Below, one piece after another: positions 26,150-35,604 of a DNA stretch of 64,000 nucleotides; the first letter of the stretch is position 1, and each line of letters opens with the position of its first letter. The position numbers and the translations under genes were made by a program. The stretch is taken from the NCBI RefSeq assembly GCF_040270295.1, contig NZ_JBELOE010000080.1; one strand, 5' to 3'. The notes below the pieces were generated by a model. That model saw nothing but the letters and a program-made list of their open reading frames with translations. It was not told the DNA's origin and did no database searches. Source of the stretch: Catenovulum sediminis (GTDB lineage: Bacteria; Pseudomonadota; Gammaproteobacteria; Enterobacterales; Alteromonadaceae).

Positions 26150-26641
26150 ATGCGTCCGCTAGCACAGGCTGTAATGATAACGCCGATAGGAAAAGTCGCG
26201 GTGATTAACAGTGTCGACAAAGTAAAGAAGATTGATGTGCATGCTGAGTCTATTCCTTACCAAATTGCACAGCCAAACTCGCTTACTAAATTAATTTGCC
26301 AGCAATTGGAAGCATATTTTAATGGCAAGCTGACGAAGTTTGATTTGCCTGTACAATTAGACGGTACCGATTTTCAATTTAAAGTTTGGTCACAGCTCAA
26401 TCATATTCCTTATGGTGAAGCTTTAACATATGGTGAGCTTGCTAATCAAGTTTCGACCAGTGCACGAGCGATTGGTGGGGCTTGCCGGCATAATCCAATA
26501 CCTATTGTGATACCCTGCCATAGAGTTATTGCCGCAAATGGCATTGGTGGTTATTCAGGCCAGTGGCGTTTGGGGGTTAAAGTGGATGTTAAACGCTGGT
26601 TATTGCAGCACGAAAAGAAGAACAAGCAAATTAATGAATAA
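26150..26641 (+). CDS. ogt: Methylated-DNA-protein cysteine methyltransferase (Ogt type)
   Basis: This suicide repair protein takes methyl groups from O6-methylguanine in DNA. The 163-residue product has the methyl acceptor Cys123 in IPCHRVIAANG, preceded by the DNA-binding helix YGELANQVSTSARAIGGACRHNPI with the arginine finger. An N-terminal RNase H-like domain is kept in short form, as in Ogt, and there is no Ada regulatory domain. Its end overlaps the start of xerD by eight bases, so the two genes are coupled. A start ATG at 26150 follows GAGG. Confidence 0.93.
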   Translation: MRPLAQAVMITPIGKVAVINSVDKVKKIDVHAESIPYQIAQPNSLTKLICQQLEAYFNGKLTKFDLPVQLDGTDFQFKVWSQLNHIPYGEALTYGELANQVSTSARAIGGACRHNPIPIVIPCHRVIAANGIGGYSGQWRLGVKVDVKRWLLQHEKKNKQINE

Positions 26642-27524
26642 AGAATCTGCCTTAGTTGAATCATTTGTCACTTTTCTCTGGTTGGAAAAAGGATTAAGCA
26701 AAAATACACAACAAGCCTATAGAACAGATTTAACGCAATTTTTATCCTTTTGCCAGCAAAAGAATTTGATATTACTCGAGGTGACAGCGCTAGATGTAAG
26801 GGATTATTTGGATTATTTAAAAGCATCGAATATTTCTGCGCGTAGTGCAGCTCGAAAACTCAGTAGTTTGAAAAAAATGTACCAATATTTGCTACTTGAA
26901 AAAAAAATGGAAGTTGATCCAACTGTCAATGTTGATGGCCCTAAGTTGCCGCAAACCTTACCTAAAACACTGACAGAGCAGGATGTAGAGTTGTTGTTAG
27001 AGGCGCCCGATAGCTCAATTACCATTGAGCTGAGAGACAAAGCCATGTTGGAGCTTTTGTATGCGACAGGTTTACGCGTGACCGAATTGGTTAGTTTGAG
27101 TATGGAGCAGGTGAATTTAAATATGGGTGTGGTTCGTGTTGTTGGTAAAGGCAATAAAGAAAGATTAGTGCCGATGGGGGAGGTCGCCTTAGACGCTATT
27201 GAAAATTATCTAAAAGTGGGCCGAAATTTGCTGAACACCCATGCCAGTGATATTTTGTTTTTAAGCAAACGCGGAACAATGATGACTCGCCAAACATTTT
27301 GGCACCGCATAAAAGAATACGCGATCAGAGCGGGCATTAGCGCGCCACTTTCTCCGCACACGCTCAGGCACGCTTTTGCGACGCATTTAGTTAATCATGG
27401 TGCCGACCTGCGGGTTGTACAAAGTTTATTAGGACACAGTGATTTATCCACCACTCAAATTTACACTCATGTCGCCACTGCGCGTTTACAAGAGATGCAT
27501 GCCAAGCATCACCCACGAGCCTGA
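26634..27524 (+). CDS. xerD: Site-specific tyrosine recombinase XerD
   Basis: XerD with XerC resolves chromosome dimers at dif under FtsK control. The 296-residue protein has an N-terminal SAM-like core-binding domain (about 1-90) and the catalytic domain with all six active residues: Arg148 (TGLRVTEL), Lys172, His242 and Arg245 (HTLRHAFATH), His268 (LLGHSDLSTTQ) and the nucleophile Tyr277 (IYTHV). The family's usual length is 298. I chose ATG 26634 rather than the longer frame because it gives the standard N-terminus; it overlaps the ogt stop. It is the housekeeping enzyme, not an integrase of a mobile element. Confidence 0.94.
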   Translation: MNKESALVESFVTFLWLEKGLSKNTQQAYRTDLTQFLSFCQQKNLILLEVTALDVRDYLDYLKASNISARSAARKLSSLKKMYQYLLLEKKMEVDPTVNVDGPKLPQTLPKTLTEQDVELLLEAPDSSITIELRDKAMLELLYATGLRVTELVSLSMEQVNLNMGVVRVVGKGNKERLVPMGEVALDAIENYLKVGRNLLNTHASDILFLSKRGTMMTRQTFWHRIKEYAIRAGISAPLSPHTLRHAFATHLVNHGADLRVVQSLLGHSDLSTTQIYTHVATARLQEMHAKHHPRA

Positions 27525-27846
27525 CGTCTTTGTGGTGGTTATACCAAACACGCGCTAACCCTAAGATAAATTATTTGATGAAGCGCTTGAAATCTGCAAA
27601 TTGATATCAACATCTAAAGAGTCAGAATAATTGCTGTTGTGATCTAACGCACTCACCCTTTCGTAAAGATACGTAGCGTTAATCACGTCAAAAATTTCAG
27701 CAAGCTATAGAAAGAATTGATAGAAAAAGCAATAGAAAAAATCGATGATTTCAATCGATTATTTGATTTAGAAAGATTGTTAGAAGCACGTTAGTCTGAT
27801 TTTTAAAACAGATTGGATTTATTTTCATTGAAAGTAGGAGACACAA
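27525..27846. other. Intergenic region between xerD and dps
   Basis: This is 322 bases without a convincing gene. It contains a perfect palindrome TTGATATCAA (27601-27610). It also contains a 25-codon frame (27717-27794, TTG start) encoding a charged helix, with no good ribosome site. The dps start is preceded by TAGGAG. Regulatory sites for dps (such as OxyR) are plausible, but I could not identify one. Confidence 0.5.
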
Positions 27847-28317
27847 ATGACAGACATAGATATTGGCATTAACGAAAAGAATAGAGTAATGATCGCTGAA
27901 GGATTAAAGAAATTACTGGCAGATTCCTACACGCTTTATTTACAAACACATAACTTTCACTGGAATGTCACAGGTCCGCAGTTTAGAGAGTTGCATTTGA
28001 TGTTTGAAGAGCATTATACAGAGCTCGCGGTTGCTGTAGATGATATTGCTGAGCGTATTAGAACTTTAGACGTTCCTGCACCCGGTACATACAAAGAATT
28101 TGCCCGGCTAAGTTCTATAGAAGAAGTTGAGGGCGTGCCAGCGGCAGCAGAAATGGTTGATCGCTTAACTAAAGGTCACGAACAAGTTGTCAAAACTGCA
28201 CGCGAAGTTTTGAAATTGGCGCAAGAAGCCGACGATGAATCTACTGCAGCATTGGTCGGGGATAGAATGCGAATTCATGAAAAAACTTCTTGGATGCTGC
28301 GCGCAACGCGGCAGTAA
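27847..28317 (+). CDS. dps: Dps, DNA-binding ferritin-like protein
   Basis: Dps proteins form dodecamers that oxidise and store iron with hydrogen peroxide and protect DNA in starvation and oxidative stress. The 156-residue product has the ferroxidase signature THNFHWNVTGPQF (His35 and His38) followed by LAVAVDDIAERIRTL with the acidic ligands at about 65-69, which are shared between subunits. The four-helix length matches the family. The N-terminal tail is short and little charged, so DNA binding may be weak. TAGGAG stands before the start. The gene is monocistronic, with a terminator downstream. Confidence 0.94.
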   Translation: MTDIDIGINEKNRVMIAEGLKKLLADSYTLYLQTHNFHWNVTGPQFRELHLMFEEHYTELAVAVDDIAERIRTLDVPAPGTYKEFARLSSIEEVEGVPAAAEMVDRLTKGHEQVVKTAREVLKLAQEADDESTAALVGDRMRIHEKTSWMLRATRQ

Positions 28318-28350
28318 GAATAAGCTGAACTTTGAACATAGCGTTTTGAA

Positions 28351-28374
28351 AAGGCTCCTGTGTGGAGCCTTTTT
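28351..28374 (+). terminator. Terminator after dps
   Basis: AAGGCTCC (28351-28358), loop TGTGT, GGAGCCTT (28364-28371) and a T run follow. Confidence 0.92.
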
Positions 28375-28427
28375 ACTGTCTGCTTAAATTTTAATTATGC
28401 CAGTTCAATGCGAAAGAGGAGAATGAG

Positions 28428-28943
28428 CTATTCAGGTTTTTGTTGGCGCTTTTTCCAGTTGTTTTTGACCGACGTTCGCCATAGGTAAGTCATTAGAAAA
28501 TAGCCAATTGTCGAAAAGGTCACAGCGCAGATAATACTGCCAGTGATCAGCGCAGGACCTATCGTTGACATACTCTCTACTAACCAATCCCAACTAAGTT
28601 CAAAGTGAAAAGGCTTTTCTTCAACTCCCAGTACCCAAGTACCGATTAAATAGCAACCGAAAAAAATAGGTGGTATGGTAAAAGGGTTGGTTATCCAAAC
28701 AAGTCCAACAGCCAGTGGTAAGTTTACTCTAAATAGAATAGCACCTGCGGCCGATAACCACATTTGAAAAGGTACTGGAATAAATGCGTTAAATAGGCCA
28801 AGTGCAAACGCGCCTGCCACAGATTTTCGATTAAGATGCCATAAATTGGGGTCATGTAATAAATTGCCAAAAATCTTTAACGATTTTTGATTCTTAATCG
28901 TGTGGTGATCGGGTAGATACCTCTTTATAAACTTTTTTGGCAT
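28428..28943 (-). CDS. DUF2062 family membrane protein
   Basis: The 171-residue product has three to four hydrophobic segments and the DUF2062 pattern: LWHLNRKSVAGAFALGLFNAFIPVPFQMWLSA, NLPLAVGLVWITNPFTIPPIFFGCYLIG, and a C-terminal membrane helix before a basic tail. The function is not known. It is divergent from comEC, an arrangement that recurs in Vibrio and Alteromonadales near the msbA-lpxK block, suggesting an envelope role, but that is only association. Confidence 0.88.
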   Translation of the reverse strand: MPKKFIKRYLPDHHTIKNQKSLKIFGNLLHDPNLWHLNRKSVAGAFALGLFNAFIPVPFQMWLSAAGAILFRVNLPLAVGLVWITNPFTIPPIFFGCYLIGTWVLGVEEKPFHFELSWDWLVESMSTIGPALITGSIICAVTFSTIGYFLMTYLWRTSVKNNWKKRQQKPE

Positions 28944-28973
28944 ACAGATTTTCTATTATTTAAGGTTAAACAC

Positions 28974-31367
28974 ATGGAAGCGTGTCTGATTGCATTCATT
29001 GCAGGCAACCTAGTAGCGAATAATTTTCCGATTTTATTCTCCAACAATGAATTATTGGTGACATTCATTGTATTAAGCGCTGCAATTATACTGAGACAAA
29101 GAATTTTTGCATCCTTATTAGCTGGCCTTTGTTCAGTTATGTTCATGCAGTCACTTAATCATGCCGGCACTATTGGATTTATTTCTAAGCCAGTGCAGGT
29201 CAATGTGTTGGGTTATGTTTCTTCAATTCCAGAAAAAAGCATGGATAGCATCAAATTTAACTTTGTTGTTTTGTGTCAGTCAGAAGTTAACTTAGTCAAG
29301 CATTGGTCTGCTTTTAACTGCCAACAATTATTTTACCAAATTAATAGCTCAATTAGATTGAGTTGGTATAAAAAAGCAGAGGAGCTGAAACAGGGGCAGG
29401 TTTGGGCTTTAAAAGTTAAATTAAAACCACCGAGTGGATTTGTCAATGAAGCCGGGTTTGATTATAAAAAATGGCTTATCAGCGAAAGTATAAGTGCAAC
29501 CGGTTATGTGGTAAATGGCAGCCTTGTTAAAGACCAAACCAGTATTCGGCAACATTGGTTTCAGCAGTTGGTGGAGCAAACCCGTCATCTGGATTTTCAA
29601 GATTTAATTTTAGCGCTCGCAATGGGTGAACGGCAGTTAATGTCTGCTACGCGCTGGCTAACTTTAAAAAAAACGGGCACAGCACATTTGCTGGCAATCT
29701 CTGGTTTACATATTGGTTTGGTGTTTGTTTGGCTTTGGTTGTTTTGTCGCATTATTTTTCGATTATTGGTATTTATTACAAATTTAGTCTCAGCCAAAAA
29801 TATAATACAGAAGCCCAGGAAAAGTGTTAATCCTGATTTTTATGCCATTTTGTTGGCGTTAGCTGGCGCATGGATGTTTGTTGGACTAACGGGGTTTGCA
29901 TTATCTGCGATACGAGCAGGAGTCTTTCTCACCGTATTATCTGTTTGTTGGTTGTTAGCTACTAGGATGTCTTGGCGCTTGCGCTTTTTACTCGCAACGG
30001 CTGTTGTTTTACTGATTTTTCCATTGAGTCCGCTGAGTATTTCATTTTGGCTATCTTTTGGTGCTGCCGCTGCAGTGATTAGTTTGCTCTGGAGTAGTCA
30101 GTTTATTTTGACTCTTGGGCCACATAGTACAGCTAAAGTAAAACGAGAATTCACAACCGTCATGGCTAGCAAAATAATGCCGTTCATTTTTGTACAAGTC
30201 GGCTTGCTATTATTATTGTTACCGCTACAAGTGGTGTTGTTTCAACATATCTCTATTGCAGGATTGGTTGCTAATTTGCTTGCAATACCTTTAGTCAGTT
30301 TGTTTATTTTACCCTGTGTCCTGCTCGCTTGTATCTTGTTTTTGTTTAATTGGCCTTTAGCGGGTTGGCTATTTGAAGTTGCTAATTTGTTGTTAGAAAT
30401 ATTGTGGGCTTTTCTGACATATTGTGCTGAGATTAAATATGCTTATCTAAGCTTACCTGCTCAATCATTGTCTTTTTGGTCGGCACTGGCATTAGGGTTA
30501 TTGTTATTACTGCTGCCCATTGGTCGGATTTACAAGTTACCCTTATTATTAATAGTCAGCTTATTATTTTGGCCTGCGAATAAAAAGGGTTGGTATCTTC
30601 ATATTTTAGATGTCGGGCAAGGGTTAGCCGTTATCGTTGAACATCAGGGAGAAGCGATCGTTTATGATACCGGAGATGCGTTTTCCTCAGGGTTTAATTT
30701 GTTTGAAGCTGTAGTTGAACCCGTTTTGATCAAACGCCGCCTTCAAGTAAAAGCCATTGTCATTAGTCATAATGATAAAGATCATGCTGGTGGTTTAAAA
30801 TACATACATAATCATTATCCTGAAGTGCCTATTTTCAAAGGCGCATTAGCCTGCAATTCTATTAATACGAAAAAATGGTTGGCTTTAAATTGGTGGGCAT
30901 ATAGCTGGCAAGTGTCAGGGGTAGAAGCGGTTAAAAGTAACAATCGTTCTTGTGTTATACGTGTTGGTAGCGAAAAGCACTCTGTATTACTAACCGGAGA
31001 TATAGAGTTACTCGCAGAGCAGCAGTTTTTACAACGAGTTGATGTTAATTATTATGCTAGCGACTTTATGCTGGTTCCTCATCATGGCAGTAAAACCTCT
31101 TCTAGTGAGGCTTTTATCCAGGCGATATCACCACATTCAGCGATTATCAGTCGCGGTCGTTACAATCGATTTAATCATCCGCATAAAGACGTGATCGAGC
31201 GCTATCGTAAAATGGGTATTGATATTTATGATACCGCACAATATGGTCAAATAAGCCTTTATTTTAACGATGCGCAAGCCGCACAAATAAGTTATCAGTT
31301 GCAAGGTTTTTGGCTGCCTTGGCATCGAAAAGTGAATCAGGGTGATCTTTTCCTTACAAGCGATTAG
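28974..31367 (+). CDS. comEC: ComEC/Rec2 DNA internalisation protein
   Basis: ComEC forms the inner-membrane channel for single-stranded DNA in natural transformation. The 797-residue protein has an N-terminal soluble (ComEC/OB-like, DUF4131) part, a competence domain of many membrane helices including GTAHLLAISGLHIGLVF, and a C-terminal metallo-beta-lactamase domain starting LHILDVGQGLAVIVEHQG with the metal motif SHNDKDHAGG (about 597-606), a probable nuclease. TAAGG precedes ATG 28974. It lies 32 bases upstream of msbA, the usual gammaproteobacterial placement. No TfoX/CRP-S type site was recognised. Confidence 0.93.
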   Translation: MEACLIAFIAGNLVANNFPILFSNNELLVTFIVLSAAIILRQRIFASLLAGLCSVMFMQSLNHAGTIGFISKPVQVNVLGYVSSIPEKSMDSIKFNFVVLCQSEVNLVKHWSAFNCQQLFYQINSSIRLSWYKKAEELKQGQVWALKVKLKPPSGFVNEAGFDYKKWLISESISATGYVVNGSLVKDQTSIRQHWFQQLVEQTRHLDFQDLILALAMGERQLMSATRWLTLKKTGTAHLLAISGLHIGLVFVWLWLFCRIIFRLLVFITNLVSAKNIIQKPRKSVNPDFYAILLALAGAWMFVGLTGFALSAIRAGVFLTVLSVCWLLATRMSWRLRFLLATAVVLLIFPLSPLSISFWLSFGAAAAVISLLWSSQFILTLGPHSTAKVKREFTTVMASKIMPFIFVQVGLLLLLLPLQVVLFQHISIAGLVANLLAIPLVSLFILPCVLLACILFLFNWPLAGWLFEVANLLLEILWAFLTYCAEIKYAYLSLPAQSLSFWSALALGLLLLLLPIGRIYKLPLLLIVSLLFWPANKKGWYLHILDVGQGLAVIVEHQGEAIVYDTGDAFSSGFNLFEAVVEPVLIKRRLQVKAIVISHNDKDHAGGLKYIHNHYPEVPIFKGALACNSINTKKWLALNWWAYSWQVSGVEAVKSNNRSCVIRVGSEKHSVLLTGDIELLAEQQFLQRVDVNYYASDFMLVPHHGSKTSSSEAFIQAISPHSAIISRGRYNRFNHPHKDVIERYRKMGIDIYDTAQYGQISLYFNDAQAAQISYQLQGFWLPWHRKVNQGDLFLTSD

Positions 31368-31399
31368 AATAGCGGCAAATTGCAGTTAATAAGTTCTCT

Positions 31400-33154
31400 A
31401 TGAAAACGATACAACCACAACAAACCCGCATTCTTTTTAAGCGTTTGTTTTCTTACGTCAAAAATTTTCGCACTGGTTTTATTATTGCCGTTATTGGTAT
31501 GGTGCTGTATTCATCGATTGACGCATTTTTCTTTTCGCAAATCCAAACCTTTATAGATGAGGGGTTAACACAAAAAAATTATCAATTGTTGTATTACATG
31601 GGGATTGCGATCCCTTTTGTTTTTTTAGCTCGAGGGTTTGCCAACTTTCTATCAACCTATAGTTTAAGTTGGGTGGGGACGCATGTGGTTGCTTCGCTCA
31701 GACAAGATGTTTTTAATCATTTAATGCGGGTTCCGGTTGCGTTTCACGATCAAAACTCTACGGGCGATTTGATTGCTAAAATTACTTATGACATAGAGCA
31801 AGTGCAAGAAGCTTCCAGTAAAGCACTCATGACGTTAGTGCGTGAAGGTGCGTTTGTCATCGGTTTATTGGTTGTGATGTTTTATTTAAGTTGGCAGTTA
31901 TCTTTGGTATTTATGGTCATTGGACCTGTCGTCGGTATTATTGTACGTCACGTGAGCCGCCGTTTTAGAATGGTAAGCAAACGCATTCAACATGCAATTG
32001 GCAATGTCACCGCGGTTTCAGAGCAGATGCTCAACGGTCATAAAGTCGTTGTAATGAGTGGCGCACAAGAGCAGGAAGCCGATAAGTTTTCAGATATCAA
32101 TCGGCAAACTCGCCAACAACAGATGAAATTGGTGAGCACCAGAGCCATTAGTGTCTCAGCGATACAAGTGATTGCATCATTAGCATTGGCCGCCGTGCTA
32201 ATTATTGCCAGCAACCCAGAGTTTTTAAATAAACTAACAACCGGTACCTTTACCACAGTATTAACTTGTATGATGACACTGTTACGTCCGCTAAAGCAGT
32301 TAACCACGGTCAACGCTGATTTTCAGCGAGGGATGGCGGCCTGTGCAAGTGTTTTTGAATTATTAGATCAAGCAACAGAAAACGATTCAGGCACCATTAA
32401 TGTGGAGCGTGTAAAGGGGAGTGTCGATTTAAAGGATGTAACCTTTGCCTATCAAGGTAAAAATGATGCCGCTTTAAAACACATTAATTTATCCATACCG
32501 GCGGGGCAAACCGTCGCTTTAGTCGGTCGCTCGGGCAGTGGCAAATCAACTATTACTAATTTGCTGACGCGCTTTTATGAGTATGACTCAGGTGAGATTT
32601 TTATCGACAACAAGCCGATTAAATCTTTGACCTTAAAATCGCTGCGCAATCAGTTTGCGATGGTTTCGCAACACGTTATTCTGTTTAACGATACGATTGC
32701 CAATAATATTGCCTATGGTATGGAAGAAACCGTTAGTCGGGCGCAAATTGAAGCGGCGGCAGAAGCTGCTTATGTAACGGATTTTGTGCATGATCTACCG
32801 CACGGGTTAGATACTAGCATCGGTGAAAACGGGATGAATTTATCCGGTGGCCAGCGTCAGCGCATCACAATAGCACGCGCTATATTGAGAGATGCACCGA
32901 TACTAATATTAGATGAAGCAACATCAGCATTGGATACAGAATCTGAGCGGCGTATTCAGGATGCAATTGAAAAGCTGAGTGAAAATAGAACGGTCATTGT
33001 GATAGCGCATCGTTTGTCCACTATCGAAAATGCCGACAATATTGTTGTTATGAATCATGGAGAGATTGTTGAAATGGGTGATCATCAAAGTCTATTGGCC
33101 AAAAATGGGACGTATCGCCAAATTTACGATCTGCAATTTACAGGCAATGCATGA
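31400..33154 (+). CDS. msbA: MsbA, lipid A export ATP-binding/permease
   Basis: MsbA flips lipid A-core across the inner membrane. The 584-residue protein joins a six-helix transmembrane domain (about 25-330, starting RTGFIIAVIGMVLYSSIDAFFFS) to a nucleotide-binding domain with Walker A GRSGSGKST (about 376-384), the Q loop AMVSQHVILFND, signature LSGGQRQR, Walker B ILILDEATSALD and the switch His in VIAHRLST. Its length matches E. coli MsbA (582). The gene overlaps lpxK by four bases, and the comEC-msbA-lpxK-ycaR-kdsB order is conserved. Confidence 0.96.
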   Translation: MKTIQPQQTRILFKRLFSYVKNFRTGFIIAVIGMVLYSSIDAFFFSQIQTFIDEGLTQKNYQLLYYMGIAIPFVFLARGFANFLSTYSLSWVGTHVVASLRQDVFNHLMRVPVAFHDQNSTGDLIAKITYDIEQVQEASSKALMTLVREGAFVIGLLVVMFYLSWQLSLVFMVIGPVVGIIVRHVSRRFRMVSKRIQHAIGNVTAVSEQMLNGHKVVVMSGAQEQEADKFSDINRQTRQQQMKLVSTRAISVSAIQVIASLALAAVLIIASNPEFLNKLTTGTFTTVLTCMMTLLRPLKQLTTVNADFQRGMAACASVFELLDQATENDSGTINVERVKGSVDLKDVTFAYQGKNDAALKHINLSIPAGQTVALVGRSGSGKSTITNLLTRFYEYDSGEIFIDNKPIKSLTLKSLRNQFAMVSQHVILFNDTIANNIAYGMEETVSRAQIEAAAEAAYVTDFVHDLPHGLDTSIGENGMNLSGGQRQRITIARAILRDAPILILDEATSALDTESERRIQDAIEKLSENRTVIVIAHRLSTIENADNIVVMNHGEIVEMGDHQSLLAKNGTYRQIYDLQFTGNA

Positions 33155-34167
33155 ATTGGTTTGAACGAGGATGGTATAAACAACACTCAGCAACTTGGTT
33201 GTTGTTACCATTAACCCTGATATTTACTGTTTTATCCGCAGTGAGACGATTATTGTTTAAATTGGGGTTGAAAAAAAAGACTAAGTTACCTGTACCGGTT
33301 GTGATTGTCGGTAACATAACGGTTGGCGGTACAGGTAAAACACCTTTTGTCATCTGGCTAGCACGATACCTCCAAGCTATTGGCTTACAACCGGGTATTA
33401 TTTCTCGCGGTTATGGAGGGCAAATCAAAAGTGGTTGCCATTGTGTTGCACCGAATGATTCAGCAAGCTTAGTGGGTGATGAAACACGTTTAATTGCCAA
33501 TAACCTAAACCTGCCGGTTATGGTGGGCCGAGATCGTGCATTGTGTGGCGAAAAACTGGCGTCTGACTATGGCTGTAATATTATTATTTCGGATGATGGT
33601 TTACAGCACTATAAGCTTGCTAGAGACATTGAAATTATTTTAATTGACGGACACAGGCAATTAGGTAACCAAGCTCTATTACCGGCTGGTCCGTTACGAG
33701 AAGGGAAGTGGCGATTAAATACAACCCCATTGGTGATTCAAAATGGTCGTCCTGACAACTTAACCTTAACCCCTTATTATTTTTCTGTAAAAGCAGCGGG
33801 TTTTAAGCCGATACTGCAGATGGGAAATGAGGATGTTGGGCTCATTACACAAAAATTTAATAAAAAAATTGGCTCATATGCCGTTTGTGCGATTGGCAAT
33901 CCTCAGCGTTTCTACCATACTCTGCAAGAGCAGGGCGTAAAGATACTTGAATATCATAGTTTTATTGATCATCATAACTTTACGTCTGAAGATTTTGACG
34001 TTTGCAACGGAGCGCAAATTGTAATGACTGAAAAGGATGCGGTGAAATGTCGTGAATTTGCCCAAGCGAATTGGTGGTATTTACCGATTGAAATAACGCC
34101 TGACAGCAAATTTCAGGCAAAACTAGCCGAAATTATTGATAAGACCCGGAAACAATATGGCATTTGA
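33151..34167 (+). CDS. lpxK: LpxK, tetraacyldisaccharide 4'-kinase
   Basis: LpxK phosphorylates the 4' position of the lipid A disaccharide at the inner membrane. The 338-residue protein has an N-terminal membrane-anchoring helix (about 12-30), a P-loop-like VIVGNITVGGTGKTPFVIWLA (about 49-69), and the conserved ISDDGLQHYKLARDIEIILIDG with the catalytic Asp. The C-terminal AIGNPQRFYHTL and TEKDAVKC segments are typical. The ATG overlaps the msbA stop (ATGA), and the end overlaps the ycaR start. Confidence 0.95.
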   Translation: MNWFERGWYKQHSATWLLLPLTLIFTVLSAVRRLLFKLGLKKKTKLPVPVVIVGNITVGGTGKTPFVIWLARYLQAIGLQPGIISRGYGGQIKSGCHCVAPNDSASLVGDETRLIANNLNLPVMVGRDRALCGEKLASDYGCNIIISDDGLQHYKLARDIEIILIDGHRQLGNQALLPAGPLREGKWRLNTTPLVIQNGRPDNLTLTPYYFSVKAAGFKPILQMGNEDVGLITQKFNKKIGSYAVCAIGNPQRFYHTLQEQGVKILEYHSFIDHHNFTSEDFDVCNGAQIVMTEKDAVKCREFAQANWWYLPIEITPDSKFQAKLAEIIDKTRKQYGI

Positions 34168-34345
34168 TAAAAAACTACTTGAAATAATCGCCTGTCCAAT
34201 TTGCAAAAGCCCCTTAGAGTTTCATTCAGATGCTCAAGAGTTGTGGTGTAAAGCTGACAGATTGGCCTATCCTATACGCAACGATATTCCTGTTCTGATG
34301 GAACCAGAAGCAAGAACATTAACTTTGGATGAGGTACAGTCATGA
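34157..34345 (+). CDS. ycaR: YcaR, Trm112-family small protein
   Basis: The 62-residue protein begins MAFDKKLLEIIACPICKSPLEF with a CxxC pair (Cys13, Cys16) and ends with the family segment LAYPIRNDIPVLMEPEAR. Trm112-like proteins activate methyltransferases in eukaryotes and archaea; the bacterial role is not established. The start is placed at ATG 34157, inside the end of lpxK, because the conserved N-terminus begins there. The stop overlaps the kdsB start by four bases. Confidence 0.93.
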   Translation: MAFDKKLLEIIACPICKSPLEFHSDAQELWCKADRLAYPIRNDIPVLMEPEARTLTLDEVQS

Positions 34346-35118
34346 GTTACACCATAGTGATACCTGCTCGTTACGCTTCAACTCGCTTTCCAGGCAAGCC
34401 GCTAGTTGATATGGCGGGCAAAACCATGTTGCAACGCGTTTATAAACAATGTAAAAAAACCCAAGCGGGTAAAATCGTCATCGCCACGGATGATGAACGT
34501 ATTGCAGAAGCCGCGGTCAGTTTTGGCGCTGAAGTTGTAATGACGGATAAAAATCATGACTCGGGTACAGCGCGAATTGGTGAAGTCATTCAAAAGCTCA
34601 GTATCAAAGAGAACGAAATTGTGGTGAACGTGCAAGGTGATGAGCCTTTCATCCCACCAACTGTTATTGATCAAGTGGCAAACAACATGTCGTTATATAC
34701 AGAAGCAGACATGGCGACACTGGCCGTACCTATATTTGAAGCTGATGAGTTATTTAACCCAAATTCAGTAAAAGTCGTTACCGATAAAAACGGCTATGCA
34801 CTTTATTTTAGCCGGGCAACCATTCCTTATGATCGCAGTCGTTTTGTTACCCCAAAAGATGATATGCAAATAGGGCAATATTATCTACGCCATATCGGTA
34901 TATACGCATATCGTGCGGAGTTTGTGCGTCAGTACTTAAACTGGGAACCTAGCCCATTAGAAGAAGCTGAATCATTAGAGCAGCTTAGAGTCTTGTGGCA
35001 TGGGGAAAAAATCCATGTTGGTATAGCAACAGAAACACCGCCAGCAGGTATAGATACACCTGAAGATATGGAGCGGGCATTAGAATATATTAAGAATAAA
35101 AAGAAAAAGGGGGCTTAA
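34342..35118 (+). CDS. kdsB: KdsB, CMP-KDO synthetase
   Basis: KdsB activates 3-deoxy-D-manno-octulosonate with CTP for attachment to lipid A. The 258-residue cytoplasmic protein starts with the nucleotide-binding IPARYASTRFPGKPLVDMAGK, followed by ATDDERIAEAA, VVNVQGDEPFI and a C-terminal GIDTPEDMERA, all typical. Length is that of the family. It is translationally coupled to ycaR and followed with no gap by a DUF1244 gene. Confidence 0.96.
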   Translation: MSYTIVIPARYASTRFPGKPLVDMAGKTMLQRVYKQCKKTQAGKIVIATDDERIAEAAVSFGAEVVMTDKNHDSGTARIGEVIQKLSIKENEIVVNVQGDEPFIPPTVIDQVANNMSLYTEADMATLAVPIFEADELFNPNSVKVVTDKNGYALYFSRATIPYDRSRFVTPKDDMQIGQYYLRHIGIYAYRAEFVRQYLNWEPSPLEEAESLEQLRVLWHGEKIHVGIATETPPAGIDTPEDMERALEYIKNKKKKGA

Positions 35119-35406
35119 ATGTCTAAGCAGCAAGAAATAGAAGCAGCCGCATTTAGAAAGTTGCTGGCGCATCTGGATGCAAACAAAGATGTGCAAAATA
35201 TTGATCTAATGATACTCGCCGGGTTTTGTCGCAATTGTTTGGCCAAATGGTACAGCTCAGCAGCGAGTGAGTTAGGTGAAGAGGTAGATTACGAGCAAGC
35301 CCGCGAAATTGTCTATGGAATGCCATTTTCGCAGTGGAAAGAAAAATATCAAAAGCCAGCGACCGCAGAGCAAATAGCTGCTTTTGAAGCAAAGAAGAAG
35401 CAGTAA
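35119..35406 (+). CDS. DUF1244 family protein
   Basis: The 95-residue protein starts right after the kdsB stop. It shows the DUF1244 pattern: AAAFRKLLAHLDANKDVQNIDLMILAGFCRNCLAKWY with a CxxC pair, then YEQAREIVYGMPFSQWKEKYQ. It is all-helical and soluble. The function is unknown; a frequent position beside kdsB or other housekeeping genes is all the context there is. A terminator follows. Confidence 0.88.
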   Translation: MSKQQEIEAAAFRKLLAHLDANKDVQNIDLMILAGFCRNCLAKWYSSAASELGEEVDYEQAREIVYGMPFSQWKEKYQKPATAEQIAAFEAKKKQ

Positions 35407-35440
35407 ATAATCGCTAGAAATTGGTTTTAACATTTTAATT

Positions 35441-35490
35441 AAAGCTTGAGAAGAGTGAGTTCAATTTCTCATTTTCCTCAAGCTTTTATT
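35441..35490 (+). terminator. Terminator after the kdsB block
   Basis: AAAGCTTGAG (35441-35450) pairs with CTCAAGCTTT (35477-35486) around a 26-base loop and is followed by TATTTG. The stem is good, but the loop is long and the T tract weak. Confidence 0.6.
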
Positions 35491-35604
35491 TGTCCACTTT
35501 TAAACTTTTAGTTTTTAACTAGGCTCACTTTTAACCCTAAAGCGAACCCTTCAAAACGGTATCATGTTTAGCTCAAGCGAAGATGTTAAGCAAATAAATT
35601 TAGG

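Noticed and set aside
26782..26795. TGACAGCGCTAGAT inside xerD, resembling a NagR operator
   Set aside because: Only the first ten bases match and the second half-site is broken. It lies within a coding region with no promoter nearby.
27717..27794. 25-codon frame with TTG start before dps
   Set aside because: There is no clear ribosome-binding site, no recognised family, and length within chance. It is mentioned only as part of the gap.
28974..31367. Link of comEC to chitin-induced competence through the nearby nag island
   Set aside because: There is no NagR palindrome and no recognisable TfoX-dependent site upstream. The position is explained by the conserved comEC-msbA-lpxK order.
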